In this document: positions 42,029-50,602 of the stretch, one piece after another
Numbering within the stretch: the stretch's first letter is position 1
Layout of the letters: the number at the start of each line of letters is the position of its first letter
Origin: Lachnospiraceae bacterium UBA4631
Lineage (GTDB): Bacteria > Bacillota > Clostridia > Lachnospirales > Lachnospiraceae
NCBI GenBank assembly: GCA_002406015.1
Contig: DHMX01000004.1
Span: 1 to 50,620 of the forward strand
DNA length: 50,620 nt
Reading direction: 5' to 3'
The notes under the pieces: model-generated
What the model was told of the DNA's origin: nothing
Database searches by the model: none
Seen by the model: the letters and a program-made list of their open reading frames with translations, nothing else
Made by a program: the position numbers and the translations under genes

Positions 42029-44104
42029 CTATATATTTGCTTCATCCAGCGGACGGTTCAGTTCCTCCGTACCCCGCAGCACGAATCTTCCATGCTCCAT
42101 AATCGGAACCTCTGTACCATCGGGATGAACCGATACAATGCTTCCAATCTCCTCATACGGAATGGTAATGTCTGTATGGCAGTTAAAATATGCTTTGCTC
42201 TCATCTTCCTTCCGCAAAATAGAACACTCATTATCCTTTGCAACTATTTCCTTGCCATCCGGATTAAATAACCGGTTTTCTTCGCTATAGCTGTAACAGG
42301 TATCTCCGATTGCAAAATGAGGCCCCATCTTCTCTACAATCAGAATCGGAAGCTTATATACGATTTGATATTTATTTGCCATAACATATGCAGTGGTATT
42401 CGTACCGATTGCAAATTCTCCTATCGGAAGTGTATCCCGATTCAGCAATAAATTCTCTTTCACATACCGTATGTTTTCTTCCTCTGTCTGAAAATTCTTA
42501 CAGGTATATCCACATACCATACCGTCTTTGAATTGTAATTCCAAATCCACATATTTTAAGTCATTTAAGAATACTTCACTGACATGCAGGGTTCCGCTGG
42601 TTCCGGTTAATCTTGGGGAAGTAAATACCTCGCCTACCGGTATATTTACATCTGCCAGACAATTCTCGAAGTTCGTTTCCTTCTCCGGATGCTCCAGATG
42701 ATGCATCATAACCTGAATATCCGTATGGTTCTTTCCTTCTCCGAACACCTTTACCGATTCTGCCAGATTCAGCTCATCAATCAGCACCTCCTGTATGTTA
42801 CGGTACAGCTTCTTATCCAATGTATTTACCTTTACGGTTTCCTTAAATATCTCTTCAAAATTATCACCGATTTCCGGTGTCGGATACGCTATAATCGTAA
42901 AGCTGTATTCCTCACGATTTACATAGCGGTTCACAATCTTGCTCGACTGTGTCCGGTACTCTACAGACAATTCCTGCTGCTTCTTTGAAAGTGTAATTGC
43001 CGCCGGCTTCTGTATTGGTTCAAACGGTGTCTCGCCAAAGGTTTCAACAACTGCCGGACCTGCATAGCCTGCAACATATGCCTTCTCTGCTTCGTATGCC
43101 TGTGCCAGCACCTCAAGCTTCCGTTCCATGAAATTCCTGTCCAGATAGATTCCTTCGTCCTGCCGATGGTCATATTCATATTGGCGGTTTACAGAGGTTG
43201 CCTTGATACCGTTTCTTCGATTCTGAACCTGATTGATACGGCTTACTGCCGGTCTGAAAATAACAGGCTCCAGCCCAAGCTCCCGAAACTGCTTAATTGC
43301 TGCCCGAATCATACGCTCTTGTCCGATTACATAATGCAGATTTACATACTGCTTCTTACTAAGGTCAATCCCCGCAATCTGAAAGCCTTCCCGGTACCCA
43401 TCCGTATAGGTAAATGCCAATGCTTCTATTTCCTCCTGCGGCAATTCATTCAGATAGCGTGCTGTCCGCAAATCATACTCTGAAATGTATTCTCCATAGC
43501 TGTATAAATATCGCAAATCCTGCAAATCCGCCTGTTCCGCAATGGCAACACAGCTTCCTGCTTGGGGATTATATTGCTCCGTAACGCGTGCCGGCACCAA
43601 TACATCGCAATAATCATAATAAAAATAATAAAGAACCTTTCGCACCTGCTGTGGCTGCAGCTCCTCCTGCTCCTCAAACAAATTATAGATTTCAATTAAA
43701 AGCTCCATAAATATTGTGCATTCCAGCCAACGGTTCTCTCTGGCATAGACCAGACAGCCTCTTACCTCTGTATAGACAAATGCCAGAATCGCACCATATT
43801 CTGCCCCCAGCGTTTTCTCTGCATACTCCGGATTCGCATAGCTGGCAGCATATCCCTCCGGCAACAGCTCTCCGTACATACGCTGATTCCATTCCTCTAA
43901 TTCCTTCTGCGTATATGCGGTTACGTGCTTTGTCATTTCCGCATATACCAATGCATCCTTTAAATATTCCGCAAGCTTTCGGAAATAAAATAAGAACGGC
44001 TGTGCCACTGTCTCTTCCTCTTGAAACTCCATAATCCGTTCATAAGACAATGTAAACCGTTCCCGTATATCTTCTCCTATTTGTTCACAGATTCGTTCAT
44101 CCAT
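42029..44104 (-). CDS. M29-family aminopeptidase with long N-terminal region
   Basis: A 691-aa protein. The C-terminal 370 or so residues carry the M29 (AmpS) landmarks in order: NIPVGEVFTSP (metal Glu), IGEFAIGTN (catalytic Glu), EKMGPHFAIGDT (His), and FNCHTDITI near the end (HxD metal pair). Two metal ions and N-terminal amino acid release from peptides are expected. The N-terminal 300 residues are an additional mainly helical region not present in the typical 410-aa enzymes, rich in Tyr and Glu; its role is unknown. AGGCGG precedes the ATG. Cytoplasmic. Probably first of a unit with the por terminator at its 3' end. Confidence 0.85.
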   Translation of the reverse strand: MDERICEQIGEDIRERFTLSYERIMEFQEEETVAQPFLFYFRKLAEYLKDALVYAEMTKHVTAYTQKELEEWNQRMYGELLPEGYAASYANPEYAEKTLGAEYGAILAFVYTEVRGCLVYARENRWLECTIFMELLIEIYNLFEEQEELQPQQVRKVLYYFYYDYCDVLVPARVTEQYNPQAGSCVAIAEQADLQDLRYLYSYGEYISEYDLRTARYLNELPQEEIEALAFTYTDGYREGFQIAGIDLSKKQYVNLHYVIGQERMIRAAIKQFRELGLEPVIFRPAVSRINQVQNRRNGIKATSVNRQYEYDHRQDEGIYLDRNFMERKLEVLAQAYEAEKAYVAGYAGPAVVETFGETPFEPIQKPAAITLSKKQQELSVEYRTQSSKIVNRYVNREEYSFTIIAYPTPEIGDNFEEIFKETVKVNTLDKKLYRNIQEVLIDELNLAESVKVFGEGKNHTDIQVMMHHLEHPEKETNFENCLADVNIPVGEVFTSPRLTGTSGTLHVSEVFLNDLKYVDLELQFKDGMVCGYTCKNFQTEEENIRYVKENLLLNRDTLPIGEFAIGTNTTAYVMANKYQIVYKLPILIVEKMGPHFAIGDTCYSYSEENRLFNPDGKEIVAKDNECSILRKEDESKAYFNCHTDITIPYEEIGSIVSVHPDGTEVPIMEHGRFVLRGTEELNRPLDEANI

Positions 44105-44166
44105 GTATCTTCCGCCTTTCTGTCATCACTCATAGTCTTATAGTTCTATCATTCCCGGAACTACGT

Positions 44167-44496
44167 TCAGCCAAACAGGATTCCCAACAGAATAATCAAT
44201 ATATTAATTGCCAGCAGGACTATATTCATCATCGTGCCTACCCGCTTAAATGTATCGATGCTCTCCTCATCCTTCCAGCTTATAACTGCAAAAAACAATC
44301 CTACCGCAGAAAATAAAAGGGCTGCCAGTCCCATATAGCCAACCAGCCCTCCTGCCTGCCCTTTTGTCTGAATCGTAAACACGCCTTCACCTATCAGCAG
44401 CACCAGCGTCAAAACACCAAGTCCGGTAGCCACCAAGCCATCCATGGAATGCTTTAATTCCTGATATTTATATAATTTATGTTTTCTCTTGGACAT
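44167..44496 (-). CDS. Small membrane protein (DUF6142-like)
   Basis: A 109-aa protein with a basic N-terminus (MSKRKHKLYKYQELKHSMDG) and three hydrophobic segments (about 21-40, 51-71 and 86-108). I associate it with DUF6142 from memory; the function is unknown. It overlaps the end of the VanZ-like gene by 20 bases and probably shares its message. Confidence 0.65.
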   Translation of the reverse strand: MSKRKHKLYKYQELKHSMDGLVATGLGVLTLVLLIGEGVFTIQTKGQAGGLVGYMGLAALLFSAVGLFFAVISWKDEESIDTFKRVGTMMNIVLLAINILIILLGILFG

Positions 44497-44959
44497 CCCG
44501 ATACCTCCTTCGGTCTAATGCACGCAATATCCGATAACACAGATACCCGATTGCACCCCCGCAGGTATTCAAAATCAAATCATCTACATCAAACACGCCT
44601 ACTTTAGTAATTAATTGCACTACTTCAATAGACAGACTAAACAAAAATGTATACAATACCGCGATTCCAAACCCTGTCTTTTGATTTCGCACCCATCTTA
44701 TCAATGCTCCAAACGGAATAAATGCGACTACATTTCCAATCAGATTCACAAATACATCCATAAAATGAATGCTTCCATGATTCATGATGCTATGTATAAA
44801 TCGCATTATTTCCCTAAATGGAATCAAGTTATACCGGTAATCTGTATATCCTTGTCTTCTTCCATATATATCACTTAATAGTAAAAAATACACAATTGCA
44901 ATCACATACAGTATAAATAAGCTTAAACACAGTACGCGGAATCTTTTTCTACTATCCAT
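44477..44959 (-). CDS. VanZ-family membrane protein
   Basis: A 160-aa membrane protein with four to five hydrophobic segments. VanZ-like features are YNLIPFREIMRFI after the first helix, NLIGNVVAFIPFGALI and FSLSIEVVQLI followed by FDVDDLILNTCGGAIGYL. Members are linked to glycopeptide resistance but most have no demonstrated role. The start is 21 bases after the 47-aa membrane peptide gene. Confidence 0.88.
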   Translation of the reverse strand: MDSRKRFRVLCLSLFILYVIAIVYFLLLSDIYGRRQGYTDYRYNLIPFREIMRFIHSIMNHGSIHFMDVFVNLIGNVVAFIPFGALIRWVRNQKTGFGIAVLYTFLFSLSIEVVQLITKVGVFDVDDLILNTCGGAIGYLCYRILRALDRRRYRDVQEKT

Positions 44960-44980
44960 GCTTCCTATTCCTTAAAATGT

Positions 44981-45124
44981 CAATCTGCTCTTTGACTTAA
45001 TCAACTTAGCTCCGTTTACAATCAATAATACACCAATGGCAATTCCGGAACAGATTGCAGCGATGCCAAGCACCAAAGTTCCGATTCCGACATTTGACAT
45101 TGTCTTATAAGTCATTTCTTCCAT
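44981..45124 (-). CDS. 47-aa single-pass membrane peptide
   Basis: A short gene: MEEMTYKTMSNVGIGTLVLG, then a continuous hydrophobic segment to about residue 36 and a basic tail ending SQRAD. AGGAGG lies 7 bases before the ATG, an ideal distance. The glycine/isoleucine-rich helix followed by Lys/Arg is a good signal for an inserted membrane peptide with its N-terminus outside. It lies between pyrE and the VanZ-like gene with short gaps, so it is probably co-transcribed. No function is recognised. Confidence 0.7.
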
Positions 45125-45135
45125 CAGCTTCCCTC

Positions 45136-45816
45136 CTATTTTACGCCATATGTTTCATAATATGCATCAATTGCTGCCTTAATTTTATCATCTATCACTA
45201 TCTTTCCCTGACATGGCTTATTGTATAAGCATTCTACCACATCCTGCATGGAGACAATTGCATTGGTGTCAAAGCCGTAGGTTTCCTTAATTTCCTCTAA
45301 GGCACTTACCTTGCCGCCCAATCCGACTTCCATTCGGTTCAAGGAAACCATAAGACCTATAATCGTAACATCGGCAGCTCCCCGTACCTTTGGAACGGTT
45401 TCCTCCATGGACTTTCCGGAGGTTGTCACATCCTCTATCATAACAACCCGGTCACCATCCTTGAGCTTACTACCCAGAAAGCTTCCTTTATCTGCTCCAT
45501 GGTCCTTTTCTTCCTTACGGTCCGAACAATACCGAATCTCTTTTCCATACAGCTTTGCATATGCTACCGCTGTTACAACACTAATCGGAATCCCCTTATA
45601 AGCCGGTCCGAACAATACATCAAAATCATCCCCGTAGGTCTCATGAATTGCCTTGGCATAATACTCACCCAGCTTCATAAGCTGTGTTCCTGTCACATAC
45701 GCACCGGCATTCATAAAAAAAGGTGATTTTCTGCCACTCTTTAATGTAAAATCTCCGAATTTTAATACTTCACTTTCTACCATAAATTCGATAAATTCCT
45801 GTTTGTACTGTTCCAT
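45136..45816 (-). CDS. pyrE: Orotate phosphoribosyltransferase
   Basis: A 226-aa enzyme of UMP synthesis that joins orotate and PRPP to OMP. The PRPP loop is VVMIEDVTTSGKSMEE. The substrate segment is LKSGRKSPFFMNAGAY at about 23-38, and the flexible loop is CSDRKEEKDHGADKGS. The ATG has GGAG about 11 bases upstream. It stands apart from other pyr genes; no PyrR-type attenuator was recognised in the 85 bases before it. Confidence 0.96.
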   Translation of the reverse strand: MEQYKQEFIEFMVESEVLKFGDFTLKSGRKSPFFMNAGAYVTGTQLMKLGEYYAKAIHETYGDDFDVLFGPAYKGIPISVVTAVAYAKLYGKEIRYCSDRKEEKDHGADKGSFLGSKLKDGDRVVMIEDVTTSGKSMEETVPKVRGAADVTIIGLMVSLNRMEVGLGGKVSALEEIKETYGFDTNAIVSMQDVVECLYNKPCQGKIVIDDKIKAAIDAYYETYGVK

Positions 45817-45901
45817 CTATTATCGTTCTCCTTATCTATACATTCTGTTAGGATTATTTCACAAATATTCTTTCCAATTTTATCACATTTTCCTGCTATA
45901 T

Positions 45902-47257
45902 TCAATCGGTTTCAGAGCTTCTTTCTATCTGCCCGGTAATCTTTTTCACACAAATTATACACGTAGGTATCATATAACAACAAGCCGATACCCATGCTGC
46001 CTGGTCAGTAAAACAAATTGCCGTAAAGCCCAATACTCCGACAAGGCTTCGACTGACAACGATTCTCGCAATCATTTCCGTTACGCCGGAAAAAACAGCC
46101 CTTCCCGAATATCCAAGTCCCTGCGTACACATTCTGCATACATTCAAGATTCCGAGCGTCCAGAAGAAATATCCCATACACCGCAGATACTTCTCTGCTG
46201 CATCCAGAATCGCAGTTTCCTCCGGACTAATAAACATCATCGATAATGTGCGTCCTACAAATATCATAACCAAACCGGCTGCCAAACCATACAAAACACC
46301 AACCATAATGCCCTGCCATATGCCCTGCCGGATTCGCTTTGGCTTGCCTGCACCCAGATTCTGTCCGCAAAATACAGATACCGCAGTTGCTATGGCATCA
46401 AACGGACAAATCAGAAATTGTTTGATTCGCATACCTGCCGTAAAACCGGATACATAAACACTGCCAAGTCCGTTATTGGCAGACTGCATAACCATACTTC
46501 CGATTGCCGTAATGGAATATTGCAGTCCCATCGGAACGCCCATCACCATCATGGTCTTTATACCGTTGCCGGTTATATGACAATCCTCCCGCTTCAAATG
46601 CAGAAGCGGCACGTTCCGGATAATAAAAATCAAGCACAAAACACTGCTGATTGCCTGTGCTGCAATGGTTGCTATTGCTGCCCCGGCACAACCCCATTGC
46701 AAAACCAGAATACAGAAGAAATCCAAACCGATATTTAATACAGTGGAGATTGCCAGAAACACAAACGGAGAACGGCTGTCTCCTACTGCCCGCAAGATAC
46801 CGGCAAGATAGTTGTATGCCAATGTAAACGGAATGCCGCAAAAAATAATCAAAAGATAACGATATGCATTTTCAAATATATCCTCCGGTGTGGACAGCAT
46901 ATGTAAAATCTGCGGGCAAAGCAGGACACAAACGGAAGTCAGGACAATTGCAAATATAATTGTCAGCAGACCCCCATGAAAAATATAGCTTCGCATCTCC
47001 GCTTCCCGTTTCGCTCCGAAGCTCTTTGCCACAGGTACTCCAAAGCCGCTGCACGTTCCCAGACAAAAGCCCAGCACCAGAAACTGAACACTGCTGGATG
47101 CACCGACACTCGCCAGTGCATCTGCCCCCAACTGCTGTCCGACAATTGCAGAATCTATAAGATTGTAAGTCTGTTGTAACAAATTGCCCAGCAGTAAAGG
47201 TAATGCGAACTGTAATATTAACGTTAGGGATTTCCCCTCTGTCATATTCTTAGCCAT
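45902..47257 (-). CDS. MATE-family multidrug efflux protein
   Basis: A 451-aa transporter with 12 hydrophobic segments. MATE signatures are LPLLLGNLLQQTYNLIDSAI and the first-half loop VGASSSVQFLVLGFCLGTCSGFGVPVAKSFGA. The corresponding second-half region reads CGQNLGAGKPKRIRQGIWQG. It should export cationic drugs or toxins in exchange for Na+ or H+. The gene starts 18 bases after the stop codon of the lipoprotein at 47276. Confidence 0.93.
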   Translation of the reverse strand: MAKNMTEGKSLTLILQFALPLLLGNLLQQTYNLIDSAIVGQQLGADALASVGASSSVQFLVLGFCLGTCSGFGVPVAKSFGAKREAEMRSYIFHGGLLTIIFAIVLTSVCVLLCPQILHMLSTPEDIFENAYRYLLIIFCGIPFTLAYNYLAGILRAVGDSRSPFVFLAISTVLNIGLDFFCILVLQWGCAGAAIATIAAQAISSVLCLIFIIRNVPLLHLKREDCHITGNGIKTMMVMGVPMGLQYSITAIGSMVMQSANNGLGSVYVSGFTAGMRIKQFLICPFDAIATAVSVFCGQNLGAGKPKRIRQGIWQGIMVGVLYGLAAGLVMIFVGRTLSMMFISPEETAILDAAEKYLRCMGYFFWTLGILNVCRMCTQGLGYSGRAVFSGVTEMIARIVVSRSLVGVLGFTAICFTDQAAWVSACCYMIPTCIICVKKITGQIERSSETD

Positions 47258-47275
47258 CTGTATCGCGTCCTTCCC

Positions 47276-48106
47276 TTATTCCTCCGGCATATATCCTGTT
47301 CCGCCGCAGACAACACATTGGAAGCTTCCGCCACAGACCGGGCAATCCATTGCAGTTCCTACACCGCCGCAATGTGTACAGGTATGTACCTTACCGCCAT
47401 TACAAAATGTGCAAGTATTTCCATGGTCCAGACCGGTTCCAAAGCAATTTCCGCATTCCTCTAAGCCATCACCGCCACACGCCGGGCAGGTCATTCGACC
47501 TCCGTCACAGTCCGGACATTCTCCGGTGCCGTTACAATTACTGCATACCTCTCTTGGGTCCTCTGTCGTTGTAGGTGCTTCGGTGGTTGCTTCGGTCTGA
47601 CTTTCCGTTGTAGTTGCTTCCGTTGCCTGTGTACCAAGCTCCCGGCTCTGCTGTTCTTCTCCTTCCATCATCACTTGAAGGGTCGCTGTCAGTGCCTGTT
47701 CATTTACTGCCTGTTCCAAAGCTTCCTCTACCTGTGTTGTCAAATCCTGTGCGGATACAGCCTCCGTACACTCTGTAACATCTACGGATATAGTCTTTCC
47801 CTCCGTCAAATATCCCTGCTCCACAGCTCCCGTCACAATCTTGTTTAACGCAGCATCTAATGCTTCCTCCGTTAATTTCAAATCTGAATATGCCGTTTTT
47901 GCATCCTCATTCAGATATTCTACATAAACGACTGTATAATTCGCATCTACATATAATTCCATATCCGGATTAATTGTCACCTGTACCTTTGCCGCATAGT
48001 CCGGAATCTGCTCCTTGGCACAGCCTGTCATGCCGATGCTCATAGCAGCTATCATTATCATTGCCAGTCCTATATTGCAAATGCGTTTTCTTATGTATCC
48101 TCTCAT
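47276..48106 (-). CDS. Lipoprotein joining an RsgI-like domain to DnaJ-type zinc-finger repeats
   Basis: A 276-aa exported lipoprotein: signal with lipobox GMTGC (Cys 29). Residues of about 38-115 (VQVTINPDMELYVDANYTVV, then EYLNEDAK and AVEQGYL) resemble the extracytoplasmic domain of RsgI anti-sigma factors (pattern INPSxEL...N...V...N.D). A Thr/Glu/Ala-rich linker (about 158-184) follows. The last 90 residues (188-276) hold eight CxxC motifs, several as CxxCxGxG (CSNCNGTG, CPACGGDG, CVVCGGTG), as in the DnaJ zinc-binding domain. No cytoplasmic anti-sigma or transmembrane part is present. This combination on the cell surface is new to me; function unknown. The short GGAGC site lies before the ATG. 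Confidence 0.78.
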   Translation of the reverse strand: MRGYIRKRICNIGLAMIMIAAMSIGMTGCAKEQIPDYAAKVQVTINPDMELYVDANYTVVYVEYLNEDAKTAYSDLKLTEEALDAALNKIVTGAVEQGYLTEGKTISVDVTECTEAVSAQDLTTQVEEALEQAVNEQALTATLQVMMEGEEQQSRELGTQATEATTTESQTEATTEAPTTTEDPREVCSNCNGTGECPDCDGGRMTCPACGGDGLEECGNCFGTGLDHGNTCTFCNGGKVHTCTHCGGVGTAMDCPVCGGSFQCVVCGGTGYMPEE

Positions 48107-48147
48107 ATCATATGCTCCTTTTCTCCACCTGATTTACAAAGTATCAG

Positions 48148-48175
48148 ATGCCTGTAAACACTCTCTTACAGGCAT
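48148..48175. terminator. Hairpin between relQ-like gene and RsgI-like lipoprotein
   Basis: Perfect 10-bp arms ATGCCTGTAA / TTACAGGCAT with an 8-base loop. TTTTC follows on the plus strand only. On the minus strand, the coding direction here, the flank is not T-rich, so its use as terminator is uncertain. Confidence 0.55.
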
Positions 48176-48217
48176 TTTCTTCGCTTTATTATAGCATTGG
48201 AGACTTCTGCGTGCAAG

Positions 48218-48805
48218 CTACCGATATGCTTCAAAGTATTTTTCCAAATCACACAACGTCTGACTGCAATCCATTAATTCCTGCCTGATTTTATCCCGGT
48301 TCTCCTGTGTATTTCCTTTATACAGAATCCGATGCTCCATGCTTGCCCAAAGGTCCATTTCTATCGTCCGTATCTGAACCTCTACCGGAAAGATTTCCGT
48401 TGCATCCGAGCAGTATACCGGAACCCCTACCACCAGATGATAGCTCCGGTATCCATTCTCCTTCGGTTGCTTTATGTAATCCTTTTCCCGTACAAATATC
48501 AAATCCGTCTGCTTCGTCATCAAATCCACCAGCGTATAAATATCCTCCAGAAAATAACAGATAATTCGTATTCCGGCAATATCTCTCAGACAATCCTTTG
48601 CATTGCTTACTGTCGGCTCCAAGCCCTTTGCCGCCAGCTTCTTTTCCAGACTTTCCTTTGTTTTAATTCTATATTGTATATCGTGATACAACTGCTCCTC
48701 TTTTTTCGCATACAGTGAATGCCCCAACACCTGGATTCTGGTTTGAAGCATATTCATGGCATCTTCATAAGGTGAAATCAACTCATAATATTCCCTATCC
48801 TTCAT
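48218..48805 (-). CDS. relQ: RelQ/YjbM-type small alarmone synthetase
   Basis: A 195-aa single-domain (p)ppGpp synthetase. Landmarks are the RIKTKESLEKKL (G-loop-like R..K.SL..K pattern) near residue 47, DIAGIRIICYF (catalytic Asp at about 75), YIKQPKENGYRSYHLVV and VEVQIRTIEMDLWASMEH. There is no hydrolase, TGS or ACT domain. It makes (p)ppGpp from GTP/GDP and ATP, typically in response to cell-envelope stress. GGAGG lies 4-5 bases before the ATG. Its neighbours are an envelope lipid carrier protein and an envelope lipoprotein. Confidence 0.93.
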   Translation of the reverse strand: MKDREYYELISPYEDAMNMLQTRIQVLGHSLYAKKEEQLYHDIQYRIKTKESLEKKLAAKGLEPTVSNAKDCLRDIAGIRIICYFLEDIYTLVDLMTKQTDLIFVREKDYIKQPKENGYRSYHLVVGVPVYCSDATEIFPVEVQIRTIEMDLWASMEHRILYKGNTQENRDKIRQELMDCSQTLCDLEKYFEAYR

Positions 48806-48872
48806 GGTACCTCCAAGCCCCTTTTCATAATCGTAATTATAGATTACGTTCCAGTTGTGTCCATCCTGTGAA

Positions 48873-49697
48873 TCAATTATTAAGATTTTCGAACTTATTA
48901 TTCCATTTATCCAATAAAAATGCTGCTGCGATTCCGATTGTCAGGCATAACACATTCGTTGCACACGCGTGCAGCCCTTCTGTAAAGCTGTGAAACGGTA
49001 TAATTATAATCGTTGCAGCCGTCACAACTCCGATAATCCCATGAAATAAAACAGCATAATATCGTTCCATAAGACTTGTTACGAGCTTTGCAAATAAAAT
49101 AACCGTTACCATTGCACCGATTCCGGCAGGCAGAATTACACGCATATCCAGATTCCCGATTCCTTCTACCAACGGAGTATAGAGTCCTAACGGCATAAGC
49201 AGGGTCGAAAAGCTCATACCCGGTGCAATCACGCTTAACGCTATACAAAATCCGCAAAACAGATACCACCAGACATTTGGCAGAATGGATACCTGAATTG
49301 CCTGTAATCCAAACAGCAACAGCAGCACTACGGCAAAGCTTACTCCCAGCGAAAGAAATGCTCCCTTTCCTCTTCCCTGCTGCCCGGCTTCCCGGAACAG
49401 GGATGGCAGCATTCCCAATATTAATCCTACGAACAGACATACCGACGGGTCCGGATACTTTGTCAGAAAGAAGCCCAGCAGCTTAGAAATTCCCATAAAC
49501 CCAATACCGATTCCGACCACAACCGGAATTAACAGACCTGCATATTCTTTTATTGCCTTTACCGGATGTGATAATAACTGCATGATTGGCTGATAGATAC
49601 CAAATACCACACAAAGTACCCCTCCCGATATACCCGGAAGAACCGCTCCCACCCCAATCAAAGTACCTTGTAGTAACCGAAGTATTATTTTTTTCAT
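48873..49697 (-). CDS. DUF368 membrane protein (PopT-like undecaprenyl-phosphate translocase candidate)
   Basis: A 274-aa membrane protein with eight or more hydrophobic segments. The first loop GVGAVLPGISGGVLCVVFGI and a similar second half SVIAPGMSFSTLLMPLGLYT show the two inverted PG(I/M)SGG-type motifs typical of DUF368. Members (PopT) were shown to recycle undecaprenyl phosphate across the membrane for cell-wall synthesis; this role here is by family. GGGAG lies about 10 bases before the ATG. It lies 67 bases upstream of relQ on the same strand. Confidence 0.88.
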   Translation of the reverse strand: MKKIILRLLQGTLIGVGAVLPGISGGVLCVVFGIYQPIMQLLSHPVKAIKEYAGLLIPVVVGIGIGFMGISKLLGFFLTKYPDPSVCLFVGLILGMLPSLFREAGQQGRGKGAFLSLGVSFAVVLLLLFGLQAIQVSILPNVWWYLFCGFCIALSVIAPGMSFSTLLMPLGLYTPLVEGIGNLDMRVILPAGIGAMVTVILFAKLVTSLMERYYAVLFHGIIGVVTAATIIIIPFHSFTEGLHACATNVLCLTIGIAAAFLLDKWNNKFENLNN

Positions 49698-49753
49698 ATT
49701 ATTTACGCTCCCTTAATAATGCTATATTCTAACTCCAAGCAAAGTATTTATGA

Positions 49754-50509
49754 CTAATTTTCCAAAACCCAATGTCTGCGATAATGATTTTTTCGATATT
49801 GCATTGGAGTTTCTCCGGTTCTGTCACGAAATATCTTTCCAAAATAACTATCGGAAGAAAATGCCAGATATTCTGCTATTTCCGTACAAGTATATTCAGA
49901 GTACGCTAACATATTCTTAGCCACCTTTACTTTTTCATTCAGAATATACTCCGATACCCTACATCCAACTTCCCGATGAAATAATTTACTAAAATATGTC
50001 TTTTCCAGATTGACATAACTTGCAATTGTTTCCAGCCGTATAGCCTCATGCAGGTGATTATGAATATAATCCATCCCCCGAATGCAATGCAATGAATATT
50101 TCTTTACCCGCTTAAGCTGCTTCATTCTGGTCGCATAATCAAATACCAATGTTTTATGAAGCTTTTTTAAGTCCTGTTCTCCTTCCATTGTATCCAGTAA
50201 CCGAATGTAATAGTCGCTTAATCCGTAGCTTTCCTGCTCCTCCATTCCTTTTTCAATACAGAATCTGGATACCATAACAATTGTCACGATTATATGATAC
50301 TTTAGATTTCTCAAGGCATTCCTTGATAATATTCCACGAGCTTCCATATCCACATCGGAATAATCAGTCTTCTCTTTTAATTCCTCAAGTCTTCCATCAC
50401 TTACCATTTCATAGAAGCTTAACTCTGTATCATATGTAGGATGTGAAATTCCCTTTTCCCGCTGCATAAATTGCTGTACAATTACTTCTCGCTTTGCTTC
50501 CGTTTCCAT
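49754..50509 (-). CDS. AraC-family transcriptional regulator
   Basis: A 251-aa regulator. The C-terminal HTH pair (about 150-245) shows LETIASYVNLEKTYFSKLFH and CTEIAEYLAFSSDSYFGKIF followed by RTGETPMQYR, the standard AraC signature. The N-terminal 140 residues are helical and not the usual cupin; the inducer is unknown. GAGGG precedes the ATG. It is divergent from whatever lies beyond the right edge, and it may control that gene or the DUF368 gene, 56 bases downstream of its own stop. Confidence 0.9.
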   Translation of the reverse strand: METEAKREVIVQQFMQREKGISHPTYDTELSFYEMVSDGRLEELKEKTDYSDVDMEARGILSRNALRNLKYHIIVTIVMVSRFCIEKGMEEQESYGLSDYYIRLLDTMEGEQDLKKLHKTLVFDYATRMKQLKRVKKYSLHCIRGMDYIHNHLHEAIRLETIASYVNLEKTYFSKLFHREVGCRVSEYILNEKVKVAKNMLAYSEYTCTEIAEYLAFSSDSYFGKIFRDRTGETPMQYRKNHYRRHWVLEN

Positions 50510-50592
50510 ATTTTACCCTCTTTTCCGTTCACACAACTATCACAATATTCTTATATAATACACAATATATTAATACTTCCATTTTTTCAACC

Positions 50593-50602
50593 ATGATATA
50601 AT
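50593..50602 (+). promoter_or_regulatory. Possible outward promoter at the right edge
   Basis: An extended -10 (TG at 50594-50595, TATAAT at 50597-50602) on the plus strand, with no clear -35. It suggests a divergent gene beyond the window. Confidence 0.4.

Noticed and set aside
48318..48718. Open frames opposite or shifted to relQ
   Set aside because: They lie entirely within relQ, show no motifs and have low-complexity compositions produced by codon shadows.
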